Both the position numbers and the translations under genes were made by a program. From positions 1,649,717 to 1,713,716 of the forward strand of contig LNAC01000336.1 in the NCBI GenBank assembly GCA_002007465.1: a stretch of 64,000 nt of DNA, in the 5' to 3' direction. This document shows positions 11,786-24,269 of this stretch, piece by piece. The stretch's first letter is position 1; each line of letters opens with the position of its first letter. Below the pieces are notes generated by a model that worked only from the letters and a program-made list of their open reading frames with translations, was not told the origin of the DNA and did no database searches. Origin of the DNA: Ailurus styani. Its lineage: Eukaryota > Chordata > Mammalia > Carnivora > Ailuridae.

Positions 11786-13480
11786 CTTTTTTAAAAATTT
11801 ATTTTTTTTTCAGTGATCCAAAATTCATAGTTTATGCACCACACCCAGTGATCCATGCAATACATGCCCTCCTTAATATCCACCACCAGGTTCATCCATC
11901 CCCTCCCACCCCTCCATAACCCTCAGTTTGTTTCTCAGAATCCACAGTCTCTCATGATTCGCCTCCCCTTCCAATTTATCCCAATACACTTTTCCTTTCC
12001 TTCTCCTAGAGTCCTCCATTTTATACCTTATGTTCCACAAGTAAGTGAAACCATGTGATAATTGACTTTCTCTGCCTGACTTATTTCCCGCAGCATAATC
12101 TCCTCCAGACCTGTCCATGTTGATACAAAAGTTGGGTATTCATTCTTTCTGATGGCTGAGTAATATTCCATTGTATATATGGACCACATCTTCTTTATCC
12201 ATTTGTCTGTTTAAGGGCATCTCAGCTCTTTCCACAGTTTGGCAATTGTGGACATTACTGCTATGAATATTGGGTACATATGGCCCTTCTTTTCACTACA
12301 TGTGTATCTTTGGGGTAAATACCCAGTAGTGCAATTGCAGGGTCATAGGGTAGCTCTATTTTTAATTTTTTGAGGAATCTCCACACTGTTTTCCAAAGTG
12401 GCTGCACCAACTTGCATTCTCACCAACAGTAAAAGAGGGTTCCCCTTTCTCCACAACTTCCCCAACACTTGTTTCCTGTCCTTTTGATTTTGGCCATTCT
12501 AACTAGTGTAATATGTTCTCTCAATGTGGTTTTGATTTGAGTTTCCCTGATGGCTAGTGATGATGAACATTTTTTCATGTGTCTGTTGGCCATTTGTATG
12601 TCTTCTTTGGAGAAGAGTCTGTTCACGTCTTTTGCCCATTTTTTGACATGATTATGTGTTTTTTGGGCATTGAGCTTGAGAAGTTCTTTATAGATATTGG
12701 ATATCAGCCCTTTGTAGAGTCATCTGCGAATATCTTCTCCCATTCCATGGGTTGCCTCTTTGTTTGTTGACTGTTTCCTTTGCTATGCAGAAGTTTTTTT
12801 ATCTTGATGAAGTCCCAAAAGTTCATTTTTGCTTTTGTTTCCCTTGCCTTTGGAGACATGTCTTGAAAGAAGTTGTGGTTGATGTCAAAGAGGTTGCTGT
12901 CTATGTTCTCCTCTAGGATTTTGATAGATTCCTGCATCACATTGAGGTCTTTCATCCATTTCAAGTTTATCTTTGTGTATGGTGTGAGAGAATGGTCGAG
13001 TTTCATTCTTCTATACATAGCTGTCCAATTTTCCCAGCACCATTTATTGAAGAGACTGTATTTTTTCCACTGGATATTTTTTCTTGCTTTGTTGAAGATT
13101 ATTTGACCATCGAGTTGACCACTGTTGTTTAACATAGTACTAGAAGTCCTAGCAACAGCAATCAGACAAAAAAAGAAATAAAAGGTATTCAAATTGGCAA
13201 AGAAGAAGTCAAACTCTTTCTTCATAGATGACATGATACTTTATATGGAAAACCCAAAAGACTCCACCCCCAAACTATGAGAACTCACACAGTAATTCAG
13301 TAATGTGGCAGGATACAAAATCAATCCACAGAAATCAGTTGCTTTCTTATACACTACCAATGAAAATATAGAAAGGGAAATTATAGAATCAATTCCATTT
13401 ACTATAGCAGCAAGAACCATAAGATACCTTGGAATAAACCTAACCAAAAAGGTAAAGAATCTATACTTGAGGAACTACAG
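11786..13480 (-). mobile_element. L1 LINE with 5' inversion (twin-primed)
   Basis: A minus-strand L1 begins at a poly-T near 11786 and runs through the 3' UTR and the ORF2 C-terminal coding part to 13118. At 13118/13119 the sequence flips. From 13119 to about 13480 it is plus-sense ORF2 from just upstream in the element, and it encodes the decayed palm segment that follows 'ccactgttgtttaacatag'. This is the classic product of twin priming during reverse transcription. No clear target-site duplication is visible. Confidence 0.92.
12704..13234 (-). pseudogene. Chimeric L1 ORF2 frame across the inversion
   Basis: A 176-codon open frame. Residues from about 40 onward are a real but partial L1 ORF2 C-terminal segment (recognisable WMKDLNV and PMEWEKIFA). 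The first ~39 residues are the antisense of the reverse-transcriptase region and are open only because of the inversion at 13118/13119. It has no promoter, is not a gene, and has no catalytic residues. Confidence 0.8.
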
Positions 13481-13523
13481 TTCCTGTAGCAGAGTTAGGT
13501 TGAAATCCGCAGGCAGTGGTTAG
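13305..13523 (+). pseudogene. L1 ORF2 fragment in inverted segment
   Basis: A plus-sense ORF2 piece with AGYKIN and [12 protein letters not shown], the region after the reverse-transcriptase active site. The real similarity ends at about 13480; the last ~14 codons are flanking DNA. Confidence 0.8.
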
Positions 13524-14099
13524 CAGTCATCTGTGAGCAACCAGGTCTCCAATTAAACTCCTATTAGATTTTTCCAATGTTATTCTGTACATGCAGGATC
13601 AGCACTGATTTTTTTTATTATGCATTGTCCAAAATGGATGAGGCATTTCTCATTATCTCTCCCTTGAAGAATGTACTTATCATTTATTCAGAACTTGCTG
13701 ATATATATACTCTCTATTTTCTTACTTGCTTGGGGAAAAAAATCCTGTTACATTTTCTTACTCCATTTGGATCACAGAAAGGGTGACTGATAATAGATAA
13801 CAAGGTTCAGTTCTTCTTTCTTGACTGTGAGACTCTTTTCTGTTGAAGAGGCCAAGGAGAAGTGTAATGAGGCTTAATATATGGAATAAATACCAATGCA
13901 GTTTTCTGGCCATTCAGAATATTGTTCTAGTCTGAGACTGTCACAGAAAAAGGAAAATCATTCAGTGGAATTTGGTATAACTGCTTCTAAGTTATGATTT
14001 TATTTGGCCATTGGCCACTGACAACCATTTGTTGAAACTGAGGACATAAGAATTATCAGTAACAATAATATCTATTATCTCTGTAATGATTAAATGATC
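13481..14099. other. Unique sequence, nothing recognised
   Basis: No gene. A small hairpin (ctacag and ctgtag arms) lies at about 13475-13489, right at the end of the L1. Confidence 0.4.
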
Positions 14100-14290
14100 A
14101 CTTCAAAGTAAGTTTACACATTTACCTCGTATTCATTTTTATAATAGCCTTGTGTGATTAAGGAAGTATTATCTCTATTTCTACAAAGAGAAAAATGAGG
14201 CCCAGGTGAGTTTAGTGGTTTATCCACGAACACACAAGTAGTTGCAAAATTGGAACAAAATCTGTAACCACTAACTCCCAGCCCTGCATT
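14100..14290 (-). repeat. MIR remnant
   Basis: 'tttttataatagccttgtg', 'ctctatttctacaaagagaaa', 'aaatgaggcccaggtgag' and 'acacacaagtagttgc' follow the reverse-complement MIR pattern. Confidence 0.55.
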
Positions 14291-14292
14291 CT

Positions 14293-14366
14293 TCCCAACA
14301 GATATTAGTGCCCTCATTAATTTTGTTCCTCCCAACAGATACTAGTGCCCTCATTAATTTTGCTTC
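14293..14366. repeat. 37-bp tandem duplication, two copies
   Basis: Two adjacent 37-base units (14293-14329 and 14330-14366) both contain 'cccaacagat.ttagtgccc'-like text with a handful of substitutions. It is a short local duplication with no N, so it is likely real sequence. Confidence 0.85.
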
Positions 14367-15861
14367 ATACTACATTCTCTTCTCTTTCCCTAGCTGACCT
14401 GTTTCATAAAAGTATTTTTAAAAGTTTATATTTAAAAAAGAAAAACGGAAATGAAAGGAGGGGTGATTATTCTGTCACATCTGCTGAATGCAGTTAATTT
14501 ATTGGTTTCATGAATATGAAGTGGTCTAGAGGAATATGTATCTATTTATGTAACAATCACATATGCTGGGAAAATGTATGTGGTTGAAATACAGATACAT
14601 TGGTTTCAATTCTAGTATTGGTTTAAGTAAATTTTATGTTAGGCCTCAGCCAACAAATATATCCGTTACAGTTAACTTCTCTAATTTGGTTAAAGGACCC
14701 TAGATTTATTCAGCAGTGCATGTATATCAGGTTATGTAAAATTAATAGCTGAAGTTCATTCATATGGCTTTAATTAGGATGCATGGGTTAGGATGAAAAA
14801 AAAATCAAGCAAAAGGTCTGGCTTTGATTATGACTGTATCTGCTCCAGTATCAGTTTCTGCAAAGGCAAATACGTGTTGGCTTAGCTTAATACATGCTCA
14901 TTCAAAGAAACTGTGCATTGGCTTAATTTTGCTTTGAAGGCTTTCATTAAAATATATTATTTGTCTAAATACCAGTTTAGTTCAGTTCATTTAATTATCC
15001 AGGAGTATTTACAAGGTCTGGAATATTATTGTGTACATTGAAAAAATAGTTGATTGTGTTATGTTTCAAAGAAAATAGATTCATTTCTGTGAAAGCTTCT
15101 TGGAACTTCTGAAAACTGTCCTGCTTCCAAGTCTATGTACTTGTCTCCAAACTTGGCTTTGGGAATCTGACCGACTTGTTTTCTTTTCCAGGAAAGAACT
15201 TTTGGGAGAAAAGCTTTCTTTCCTGGGCAGTAATGTTCTTCTCAGGTGGTTGCTAGCCTTTCCCACTGAAACCTGGGAGAAAATGATTTATAGTTAATAA
15301 CTTTTTATATCTGCCTAAAATTCATCTTCAAATCCAAAGTAATTTACCACCTCTTCTGTGATATTCTCTGTGATCATTTGGGTTTTCATTGAGACTTCTA
15401 GTTTTCTTGCCATCTTGAACTTAGAAGTAAGGGACCATGCTCTAAATACTTGTACATCTTTAATTTCTGGCTTTGTGTTTGTCAACACAGGTGGTATAGA
15501 AGCTTCTAGGCAAATGCGAGCTACTCTTTGCCTAGGATAAATCATATTTAATAGCAGGATCATCTAAACCTAAGATGAATCACACCAATTGGGAGTGACA
15601 GGCGTCCCAAATGATTAGTGGCAAGAGGAACTTTGTATAGGCAGGTAAGGCATCAAGAATGTCTAATGCCAGGCATCAATAGTAGGTAAAGATCTGAAAT
15701 GGCAGATGATTTAAACAGAGCACTTCGTCATGGATAGCACATGAATATTGTGTGAGTTCAGTACAGGTCCAGATAGACATGGTAGCAGGAATAATCTGGG
15801 GCTTGGGTCGTGAAGAGTAGTTGTCATTGATCACATCTGTACTATATGCCAGGCTCTGAGT
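14367..15861. other. Repeat-free AT-rich stretch
   Basis: About 1.5 kb with no interspersed repeat that I recognise. The section 14440-15080 is rich in TAAT/ATTA homeodomain-like core motifs (for example ttaattagg near 14771). The minus strand of 15081-15563 has two short open frames separated by a stop and an acceptor-like ttttctcccag. I recognise no protein. It could be conserved regulatory DNA or plain neutral sequence; sequence alone cannot decide. Confidence 0.35.
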
Positions 15862-16065
15862 GAATAGCATAGGCTCTGGAGTTAGACAGATCTGGGCTTA
15901 TCACAGTGAAGCCCCTCCTAGCTGTATGACCTGAGGAAGGCTTTTCAATTTATCTGCACCCAAGTTCTCTCCTCTTTAAAGAAGGTGCTGCTTATAAAAT
16001 AGCTGGCACCATACCTGGTATACAGTTAGGAATAGTAATGGTAACTGCTATCATTGTTCTTGATT
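15862..16065 (+). repeat. MIR remnant
   Basis: 'ataggctctggagttagacaga', then 'agctgtatgacctgagg' and 'gctggcaccatacctgg', is a clear sense MIR order. Confidence 0.75.
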
Positions 16066-17149
16066 TTTCCCCCATAATCTTAAAATACCTAGACTATTGT
16101 CCATACTGCAGTAATAAAAAAATTGAAGCCAAAAAGAATAATGTCCACTCAAGGAGTAAGTGGTTCAGCTGGAATTCAGATATAACCGGTTCCCAAAGTT
16201 AAGACATGCATGCATATAACATACTGAGAGTCCAGACTCCAAGGTCAAGCAGTATGTCATCTGTGAAGTGCTGACACACAGAGCTTCAGGACAGACCAGG
16301 ATTCCAGGATTGGTTAAAAGTATGATTGGTTTGAAATATTTGTGCAGGACTCAGCTTGAGAATGGGTGGTTTAGTTGTGGATATTAGAGAAGCTCTACGA
16401 AAGGAAGCCAGACCACTCAATCTAAATCTTTTCAGACCCCACATTTCCTTTCCATATTTTTCTTCCTTTTTCTTCAAATGTTATTCCTTTGGTTAAGATC
16501 TGGGCTTTAAACCATATGGCCAAGAGCATAATAAGAAAAAGAGCTGTGTATCCTGGCCATCAGTCCAGAGAGATCCTCCTCACAAATAATCTTGGTGCCA
16601 GAAACCCGCTATAAAATATTCATTGCTTTTGATCCTAAAGTATTTTTAGTCTGCAAAGCGTCTTCTATTAAAATGAAAATGTCCCTTGAGGGAGAGAGAA
16701 CCTTTTAAGCTATTATCAGTTAAACTCATAGTGGGTAGTTGGTTTATAAAAATTGAGATTAAAAATCCAAGAATTGAAGAACACAGAAAGTGTTTCAGGC
16801 AAAAAGGAAAAATCCATGAGGGAGAGAATAGCATAGAAGGTGTCATTGGAGGATGTCATATCTTCCCACTTTTTCACCATGAAGTTTGAAACTGTCTGTG
16901 TTACATGCACTTCATTCCTCTTCCTTCTTCTCCCCTATACCTCAGTACTGTCCTTCACGCAGCCCATTCTCTCTCTAGAACTCAAGACCATGAAGGTGCT
17001 GAACATGACTGAGGAGGCGAGATGGGAGAAATCAGTATTGGAGATGTAAAGAACATTACTGCATTTTGAATTTAAGAATTTCTCAATTTATGAGCTTATA
17101 GTAGAATTGGTTAAGAGCTTATTTTTGTTTTGTTTTGTTTTGAGGCCAC
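16066..17149. other. Unique sequence, nothing recognised
   Basis: No gene. A (GTTTT)n-like run lies at about 17122-17142. Frames on both strands at 16646-16910 overlap and show no domain. Confidence 0.4.
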
Positions 17150-17345
17150 AGTTCAGATCTAAGCTTTGTGTGACTTTGGGCATATGATCCTCATGTCTTT
17201 ATCCTCCTGTCCTCTCTGAGATTCAGATTTCTTAGAGCAAAACCTAACTTAGAGTAGTTGTGTGGATAATTAAAACACTTAGCATGAGGACTGGTGCATA
17301 GTAAGTGCTCAATACCAGGCAGCTGATAATAATAAAGTGCTAGTA
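17150..17345 (+). repeat. MIR remnant
   Basis: 'gtgtgactttgggcatatga' and 'catagtaagtgctcaat' fit sense MIR. It is diverged in the middle. Confidence 0.6.
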
Positions 17346-18149
17346 TAACAACAAAAACAATAACAATACTACATTCAACTCCGTGTTGGACTCTACGTTG
17401 TATGTTGGATTTACTCATCCCAACCACTTTTGGACTCACACTTTGTTCTTTAAGATAAATAGCCAAGGCCAAGGTTAATGAAAGATAATGAAATGAGATC
17501 TCTCTTAATGTGAGGACAATGACAAGGCATATCTGAGTAAAATTAATTGTATCCCTTCCAAAAAAACAATCACCCACATCAGTTCTTCAGAGAGTGAGAC
17601 TGGGGATGGGGCAGGGTGGGGGGTTACATAACTAGATTTCCTTAAGGAGGGATGAGAGGGGTGATGCTGCTCACAAATGGGTGAAGAAACATGTATGAAA
17701 AGGATGATAGCCTCATTTAATTAGAAACCTGACTTTAACCTATTTGGTTCATACCTAAATACTAAGAAATAATTCTTAAAATTTAAAAGCAGCTATAAAG
17801 CAGCTCAATAAATGTTTGGGTCCCATGAAATGAAGGATGTACTCAACTCACAATGCCACAGACTGTTAACTTACATTTTCTTACCATGTACATTCAAAAG
17901 AACCAGACTATGTCCTCTGACTGCTAGAGACTAGAAATCTTTAACAATAGGGCTGGTCCCTTCCCTATGGAAAAAGGAGAGAAAGAACTTAAAGACCAAA
18001 AAATTCTGCTATCAGGATATTTCTTTAGGAGATCACCAAGAACTGGTTTCCACAATATTTTCTGGTTTGTTTATACAGTTGGGTCAAACCAGGAGAAAAA
18101 AAAACAATTACCATGATTACTAATAACTACCATTATCTTTTAAATTATT
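17346..18149. other. Unique sequence, nothing recognised
   Basis: No gene or nameable repeat. There is a G-rich patch at about 17603-17622. Confidence 0.4.
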
Positions 18150-18310
18150 GATGTGTAATAGTAATACCCATGACCATTCAACAAGAAGCTGCAATTGTCC
18201 TCAGGTTAAAAGTGAGAAAATTAAGACTTAAAAAGTGAAGCATTTTGTACAATGTGACACAGGTAGAATGTATCAGAACTAGGATTTAAATCTGAAAGCT
18301 CAAACTTTAA
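18150..18310 (-). repeat. MIR remnant
   Basis: 'aaaagtgagaaaattaagactt' with 'tcagaactaggatttaaatctg' follows the reverse-complement MIR order. Confidence 0.5.
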
Positions 18311-21300
18311 GGACCTCTTTCTTTAGACTCTATAATGCTTATGAAAATAATGGCAGAAATCTGTAAGAGTTTCTCCAGAAACTAGTAGATAGCCTTCCCA
18401 CAAGATCAGGTAGCAGAGAAAGGCAAGGTATGATCCATGGACCTAATCAGCCCCAAGGCCATTGAAACTTGACTCCAATTGTATACTCTTCAGTCAACTC
18501 TTCCCACAAGCACTCCTCTAACCCAGATCTGCTTACCCAGCTATGTGACTGTTCTGTCCGAAGTTGCATTAAGGCCAGGTTCTGAAATTAATAATCTGTG
18601 ATGTAAGCATGAAGGCAAATGTGTTTTCCCACTTTGTTAGGTTAAGATGAAAGGAATAATTTTGCCTCTTTCAAAATTATTCTCAGGGCTTGGCCGTGTG
18701 CATGAATTCTACTTATGAATAAATACAGTCCTCAACAGGCAGGATTTTCCTTTGTTTTGTCTTAGAATATATGCTCTATGAACTTGGAGACTTGCATTCT
18801 ATATCTAGGTAATATTTTCCAAGGACACTTTAAGTTGTCAGCCCTAGACCTTATTAGGGATTTTGAACATACCATGTAACCACAGAGCACACTATGACAG
18901 AGGGGTTCCTGGAACAGAAAGAAGAGGGAGTTACAGGTCTCCAGTATGGGTAGTATGGATTCCACAGAAACAGGGACTGAGATTATGATATCAGGGAGGC
19001 TAATTATCAGAAACTAACTTTCATAAAACCATTCATGTTACAGATCAGATATGTGGTTTATTTAGCAGTAGGTAAAAAATAAGAGAACTCAAAAGAGTGT
19101 ATATATGCATTGAGGACTTAGCTTTCAAGGTGCAGAGTAAAAAATGTAGAAGTCTCTAAAATTATGTATTCTTATTCTCAAATTCTTTAATTATCCTGAA
19201 AAGTACAATAAGACTGTAAGGCATGGAAATGATAGCAGGTAGCCATGAGGTAGCAGGAAATAGCTAGCTAGTTGTCTATAACACAGGATAAGTTTGCCCA
19301 AATTTCCAAATTAAAAAAAAAATGTAGTTACCTAAAGGGGGGAAAAGTACCAGTAGAGGCTTTGTCACTTGTCTCTGTTACAGAACTTCCCAGAATCATA
19401 GCTCTTGGGCAAAATAAAGGAAAATAGAGGTGGCTCTTCCACCAGACCAGTAATTAATAAAATGGAATCTGCTGGTGGAGTTGATGGTTCTAGGAGAGGG
19501 TAGAGGTTTCCATCATTGGGTTGGAGTGGGGCAGATGAGGAGCTGTCCGTTCTCCAACCCCCACAGGGTCATTACATTTGGCAACTCTACAGTTTCATTC
19601 TGTTGTTTCTTCTCTGGGACTTGTCTTTCCTGTTGCTCTGAACCTCTTTCTTCCTGTTCATCCAGTGTCTGTCTCTCCTTTGTCTGTTTCTCATTTCTTT
19701 CAGCACTGCTTTTAGAGGTAGGAGTTCTAAGTATTGTGAAGCTTCCCCTAAGAGCACCTAGGCTGTTCCTTTGTGCTACTAAAAAAATACCTCAACCCTT
19801 CCACTGATAGTGTGTTCCTATAGTGCTGATACCCAGCTCTGCTGTTGTCCTCTCTGGCCTTATGTGGACATTTCCACCTGTGCTTTTTTCCTCACCCATA
19901 TGTAGAGAAAGTAATGCTTACCTTGCCTAAATTAATTTACCTCCTGATAGTCTCAGTGAATCCAAATTTATATATGAATGCACATGTGTGTCTTTATTCA
20001 TCCATTCAAATATTTATGGAGGGCTTACCACTTGAAAATGATTGGAAAGTAGAAAAAATACTCTATGAATATTGCGATTCTTCAATTTAGTATTCATCTG
20101 TGAGGGGAAGATCTCTATTACACCAGCTTTTTGTTTTGTTTTGTTTTGTCCCAACATGAAACAAGCTTCTAATAAACAGACTGAATTTTTCACTTGTCAC
20201 ACATTGTGGATTCCACATTCAGAACAGAATAAGCAAGAATAATTATTCTTTGTGTTTCCTAAACCTATGGAAAATGATAGAGTGTGAAGGAGAAATAGGT
20301 GCATAGCAGCTGAGTTTTCAGTGGAGGAAATGATTATTTTGTTCCTCATGGAAAATAAAGCCCACTAATCACCACATTCCATACCATGCCATGCCAAGTC
20401 TTGTAATCCACACTGCTGACAACCCCAAGGGTGGAAATGCCTCCAGTGAATCAATGCTTCTGAGAGTTCCATAGAGATACTACTCCTTGAAATTAAAGGT
20501 CTGACAAAGTACATTCAACTGAATACTAGGAATGATGAATATCCTTGAGTCCTCACAGTGAAGAAAGTACTTCTCCCTGCCTGCTTATAACACCACTTCA
20601 GAAGGTTACATGCATAGAGGAAACCCCAGAGCTTTCTTACTCCATATGCATTAGTCACACTGGACACAGCTCTGTCATTTGTGACTCATTCTCATTCAGA
20701 GGCCAAATTCTCCCATCAGCTATTTGCTGGTGCTGCCAATCAATTTCCATACCCCTCTTTCAAAATCAATGGGCAAGAGAAGCATAAATATTCAAGAGAA
20801 GAAATGAGCAAGCACAGAGGGAGTCAAGGCTACCTGTGCCTCCAAGAGGGCAATAGAAATCCCTCACAGATGGACATTTTTAACAAATTCTGCATAGAGG
20901 GAGTGACCCTGCTTCCGTGTTGTCTGAGACACTAGAGCTGGATACTGGGTTTGAATTACCTACTCTCAAAGAGTGCCAGTAAAGGCCTTGTTAAGCCAGA
21001 ATTAAGGATATACCAACAAATACATAGCATTTCTTCCCAGTATCCATTAAAATCAAGGCAATTGGGAGTGACAAACTGCAGGGTAATTTAATGCAGACAC
21101 TTGCTGAACTAATTTATGCTGTAGAGTCTGTGCAGTCAAAAGGGAGTTGTCTGGCAGGGAGGTTTGCAACATCCTGTAGTTTGGTCAGAAATTCCAAATG
21201 TTAAATCTTGACTTTGGAGGTCTGCTTCCTGAGACTTTCTCCTTTTTCTGAGCTTCCCAATCTATGGACATGGACATATATATACAAATATGCAAGTAGG

Positions 21301-21429
21301 CTCTCAGTAAAATCAGAGTACGTGTGGAATTAAGGTGCTGCTGACAGAGCTGTTTTACTCCTTCAGCAGAACTCTACCTACTTCTCCTCTCACCCTAAAT
21401 TATCAAAGCATCAGTGTCCCATCAGGGTT
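18311..21429. other. Unique sequence, nothing recognised
   Basis: About 3.1 kb. No exon, RNA gene or confident repeat was seen. The longest frames (19475-19807 plus, 110 codons; 20681-20935 plus) have serine/cysteine-rich random composition and no domain. A short (GTTTT)n run is at about 20130-20148. Confidence 0.4.
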
Positions 21430-21650
21430 CTGTGATCTGCCAGATTCGGTTTCAAATCCCTGCTCAGCCATTTGAGATTTTCTAACCCAGGGAAAATCAC
21501 TTAACTTCTTTGTCAAATAAGATAGTATCAGTTTCTATCTCCTTCCAGTTTTTTAAATAAGAATTTAATTAGATAATACATGTAAGGCAATTGGTAACGT
21601 GACAGGCATGTAAGCACCTAATAATACCTGTTGTCATTATCTCTAGTATT
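21430..21650 (+). repeat. MIR remnant
   Basis: 'tttcaaatccctgctcagcca', 'aaatcacttaacttctttg' and 'gacaggcatgtaagcacc' follow sense MIR. Confidence 0.6.
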
Positions 21651-24269
21651 ATTATTCATAATATTACATTTTTAGCCAGTAGTGAACTTAGGGTTATATA
21701 AACCTACAACCTCCCATTTCCAAGATTCTTTCTCTTCTTCTACTTTGCTACCTAAGGATAGATATCTATGAAGTATTTTACCTAAACAATAAAATATACT
21801 AAAGTGAAATAAATTTTTCTGGAGCAGGAAGAAAAGATATATTTCCAAACAAGTATATGCAAACAAATTCTAACATTTAGGATGCATATAAATAGTAGAC
21901 AGTGCTTCTTGACATCAATTTTTATATCCCAAATCATCCTAAACTGTAAGTTGTGCTTGTATAGAAGAGGGAAAATCTTGTATACTTCTTTCTCTAAAGA
22001 TTCTTCTCTGGAGCTCTTTACTTCAGAGGTGTAAATGTATCCAGAGTAACCAAACTTACTTAAAACTGAAACAAGTTACTTGTTCATATCTCCAGAGAAG
22101 GACAAGAATAGGAGGGTTTTCGATATAAAACAATGACAAATCTGACCTCTGGTGCCACAAAGATAGTGGGCTGGTGATGTAAAAAGTCACATAATTCTCC
22201 AGTGACCAATTCTACATGCAGGTTTGGAAAGTTCTTGGGCCCATTCATACACATACCAGCGAGCTACCATTCATTCATCTCAACCTATGATGCATTTCAA
22301 CACTACTGTCTTTTAAAAAAAAATCTCCTGAGATTTGTTCTATGATTTTATATTCAATTGAAGTAAATAAAGCTGGGATAAAATAACCTAGGAAGGAAAA
22401 AGGGAGTCTGGTTAATTGAATTTTCTGCTTTAGCAGAGGGTTAAGTAGAAAACATATTTGTTTTTAATCTTTTGTTTAAAATGTATGAGCATGCTTTCCT
22501 CCTTTAGGAATTGCAATATTACCCAACAACTCACTTTGATTTTTTGTAAAGTGAAGAGTAGGATAAGATCATCTCGAAAGTACTTTCAATTTTTAATATG
22601 CTGTGAATTTGGCATCAATGGATAACCTAACAATGGTGAGAGGGACCCCAACACGTGCTTTATAGAGCCATGGTTATCATAAATAATGCTTCATAGACAG
22701 TTTGTTTAAAATAATACCTTAACTAGTTCCCTGCATCTAGGATGATGGCATAATAGTAGGCGAAAGTTCAGACACAGGTCCCCTGATGTGCAGAAGGTCA
22801 CAAGAACCTAGGAATGCTTGGTTTACCAGGGCATCAGAAAAGAACATCTCAGGAGAACAGCCTACATTAGAGGAGATTTCCTCTCCCACTCCTGTTCTGA
22901 GGATCAGCAGAAACACTTGAATACCTTTGCTGTGACTTCAAAAAGATAGAATGAATCCTTTGATCTGCAATTACCTAATTAGCAGGAATCTGGAACCAAG
23001 GATTATCAACCATTTGCATTTTATTTGCAGCCTAACTATCCTCTTATTCTACTGTTCACTCCACCTCAACAAAATCAGCCAACCGGTGCCTACCTGGTAG
23101 ATGAATTTCATGGCTGTTTTGGTTCTGGAAGGGGATGGCTTCCTTTCCATCCTTGCTGACTCTATGCTGAAATGCTGGATATTTACTCTGAAATCCACCA
23201 TTCCTTGGATACTTGTCATGGTTCATAAAAAAGATTGACATGTCCATTATCTCTGAGGTGCCTGTGTGTAATTCCTATTAGTGTGAGCAGGACTTGCAGC
23301 AGCACAGAAATTTGAGACTCTAGTCTCTTGTCTTGCTCTAAAGAGTGATGTTGAAAACAGGCTTTCAGATAAACTGTAAAAAGGTCAAACATATCCATCT
23401 AAAGATTTGGCAAATGGTTTTCTACCATATTTTTGGAATGTTTATGCTAGAAAGCAAGTTGGAAGCAATTAACTACAATTCTCTCAACTTACAGATGATG
23501 GGAATGAGTTGTAGGGAGGGTATCACATTTTCTCAAAGGGAGCTAAGTGTATGTGGGGAGCTGTGACTTTGTCCCAGGACTTCTCATTTCTCTTCCAGTG
23601 TTCTTTATCCTCAGTTCATTATTTGACCCTTCTAGAAATTGAAGAATGTAATCACATGAACCCAAACAAAAAAGTACTCTGATCTACTGTTTCTGGAAAT
23701 GTTGAAGTAACAATGACCGGTCTTGACCTCTTACCATAAACAAATTGAAAACCAGACAAAATATATAAAACACTTGTTTTGAGAGATTGGACAGCCAGCA
23801 GTGCAGGACTGTAAATCTCAAGAGAAACAATACAAGCCCCACTCCTCCAAAAGTACTGGTAATCAGAACAAAATCCTTTTGGCTCATGAAGTTGAAGAGA
23901 AGGAGATCAATGATGAAGGAGGCTGGGGGAGCTAGAAGTTGAAGAGCAGTGTTTTGACAAGGAGGGAAAGATGTAGGAAAGAAAAAAGTCCAGAAATCTA
24001 TGCAGGGGTGCCTTGCTTGGTACTAGGCTGCACATGTACAGAATGAAATTTCAAACATCCAAGTGAAGAAGAAACAAAATTGTATCTGAGAAATTCTCAA
24101 AGCTTACATGGAATAGAGAGATTTTGAGCACTGACAAGCTAGTTCAATTCCATTTTTTAAATTTGTCTTTCAATTTGTGTGGTTCGTATTGAAGTATGCT
24201 CATTACCCAATTCTTTCCTCAACTTGGCTGGGTCTACAGATAACTCATCAGATTACTTCTTCATTTCTA
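21651..24269. other. Unique sequence, nothing recognised
   Basis: About 2.6 kb without a defensible gene or repeat. Short frames at 23056-23398 (minus) and 23684-23887 (minus) show no known motif. Confidence 0.4.

Noticed and set aside
17191..17577. A 128-codon minus-strand open frame with a hydrophobic stretch
   Set aside because: It is partly an antisense read through a MIR remnant; the apparent membrane segment comes from AT-rich sequence.
19475..19807. A 110-codon Ser/Cys-rich plus frame
   Set aside because: Composition reflects TCT/TGT-rich DNA; no motif, signal or homology that I recognise.
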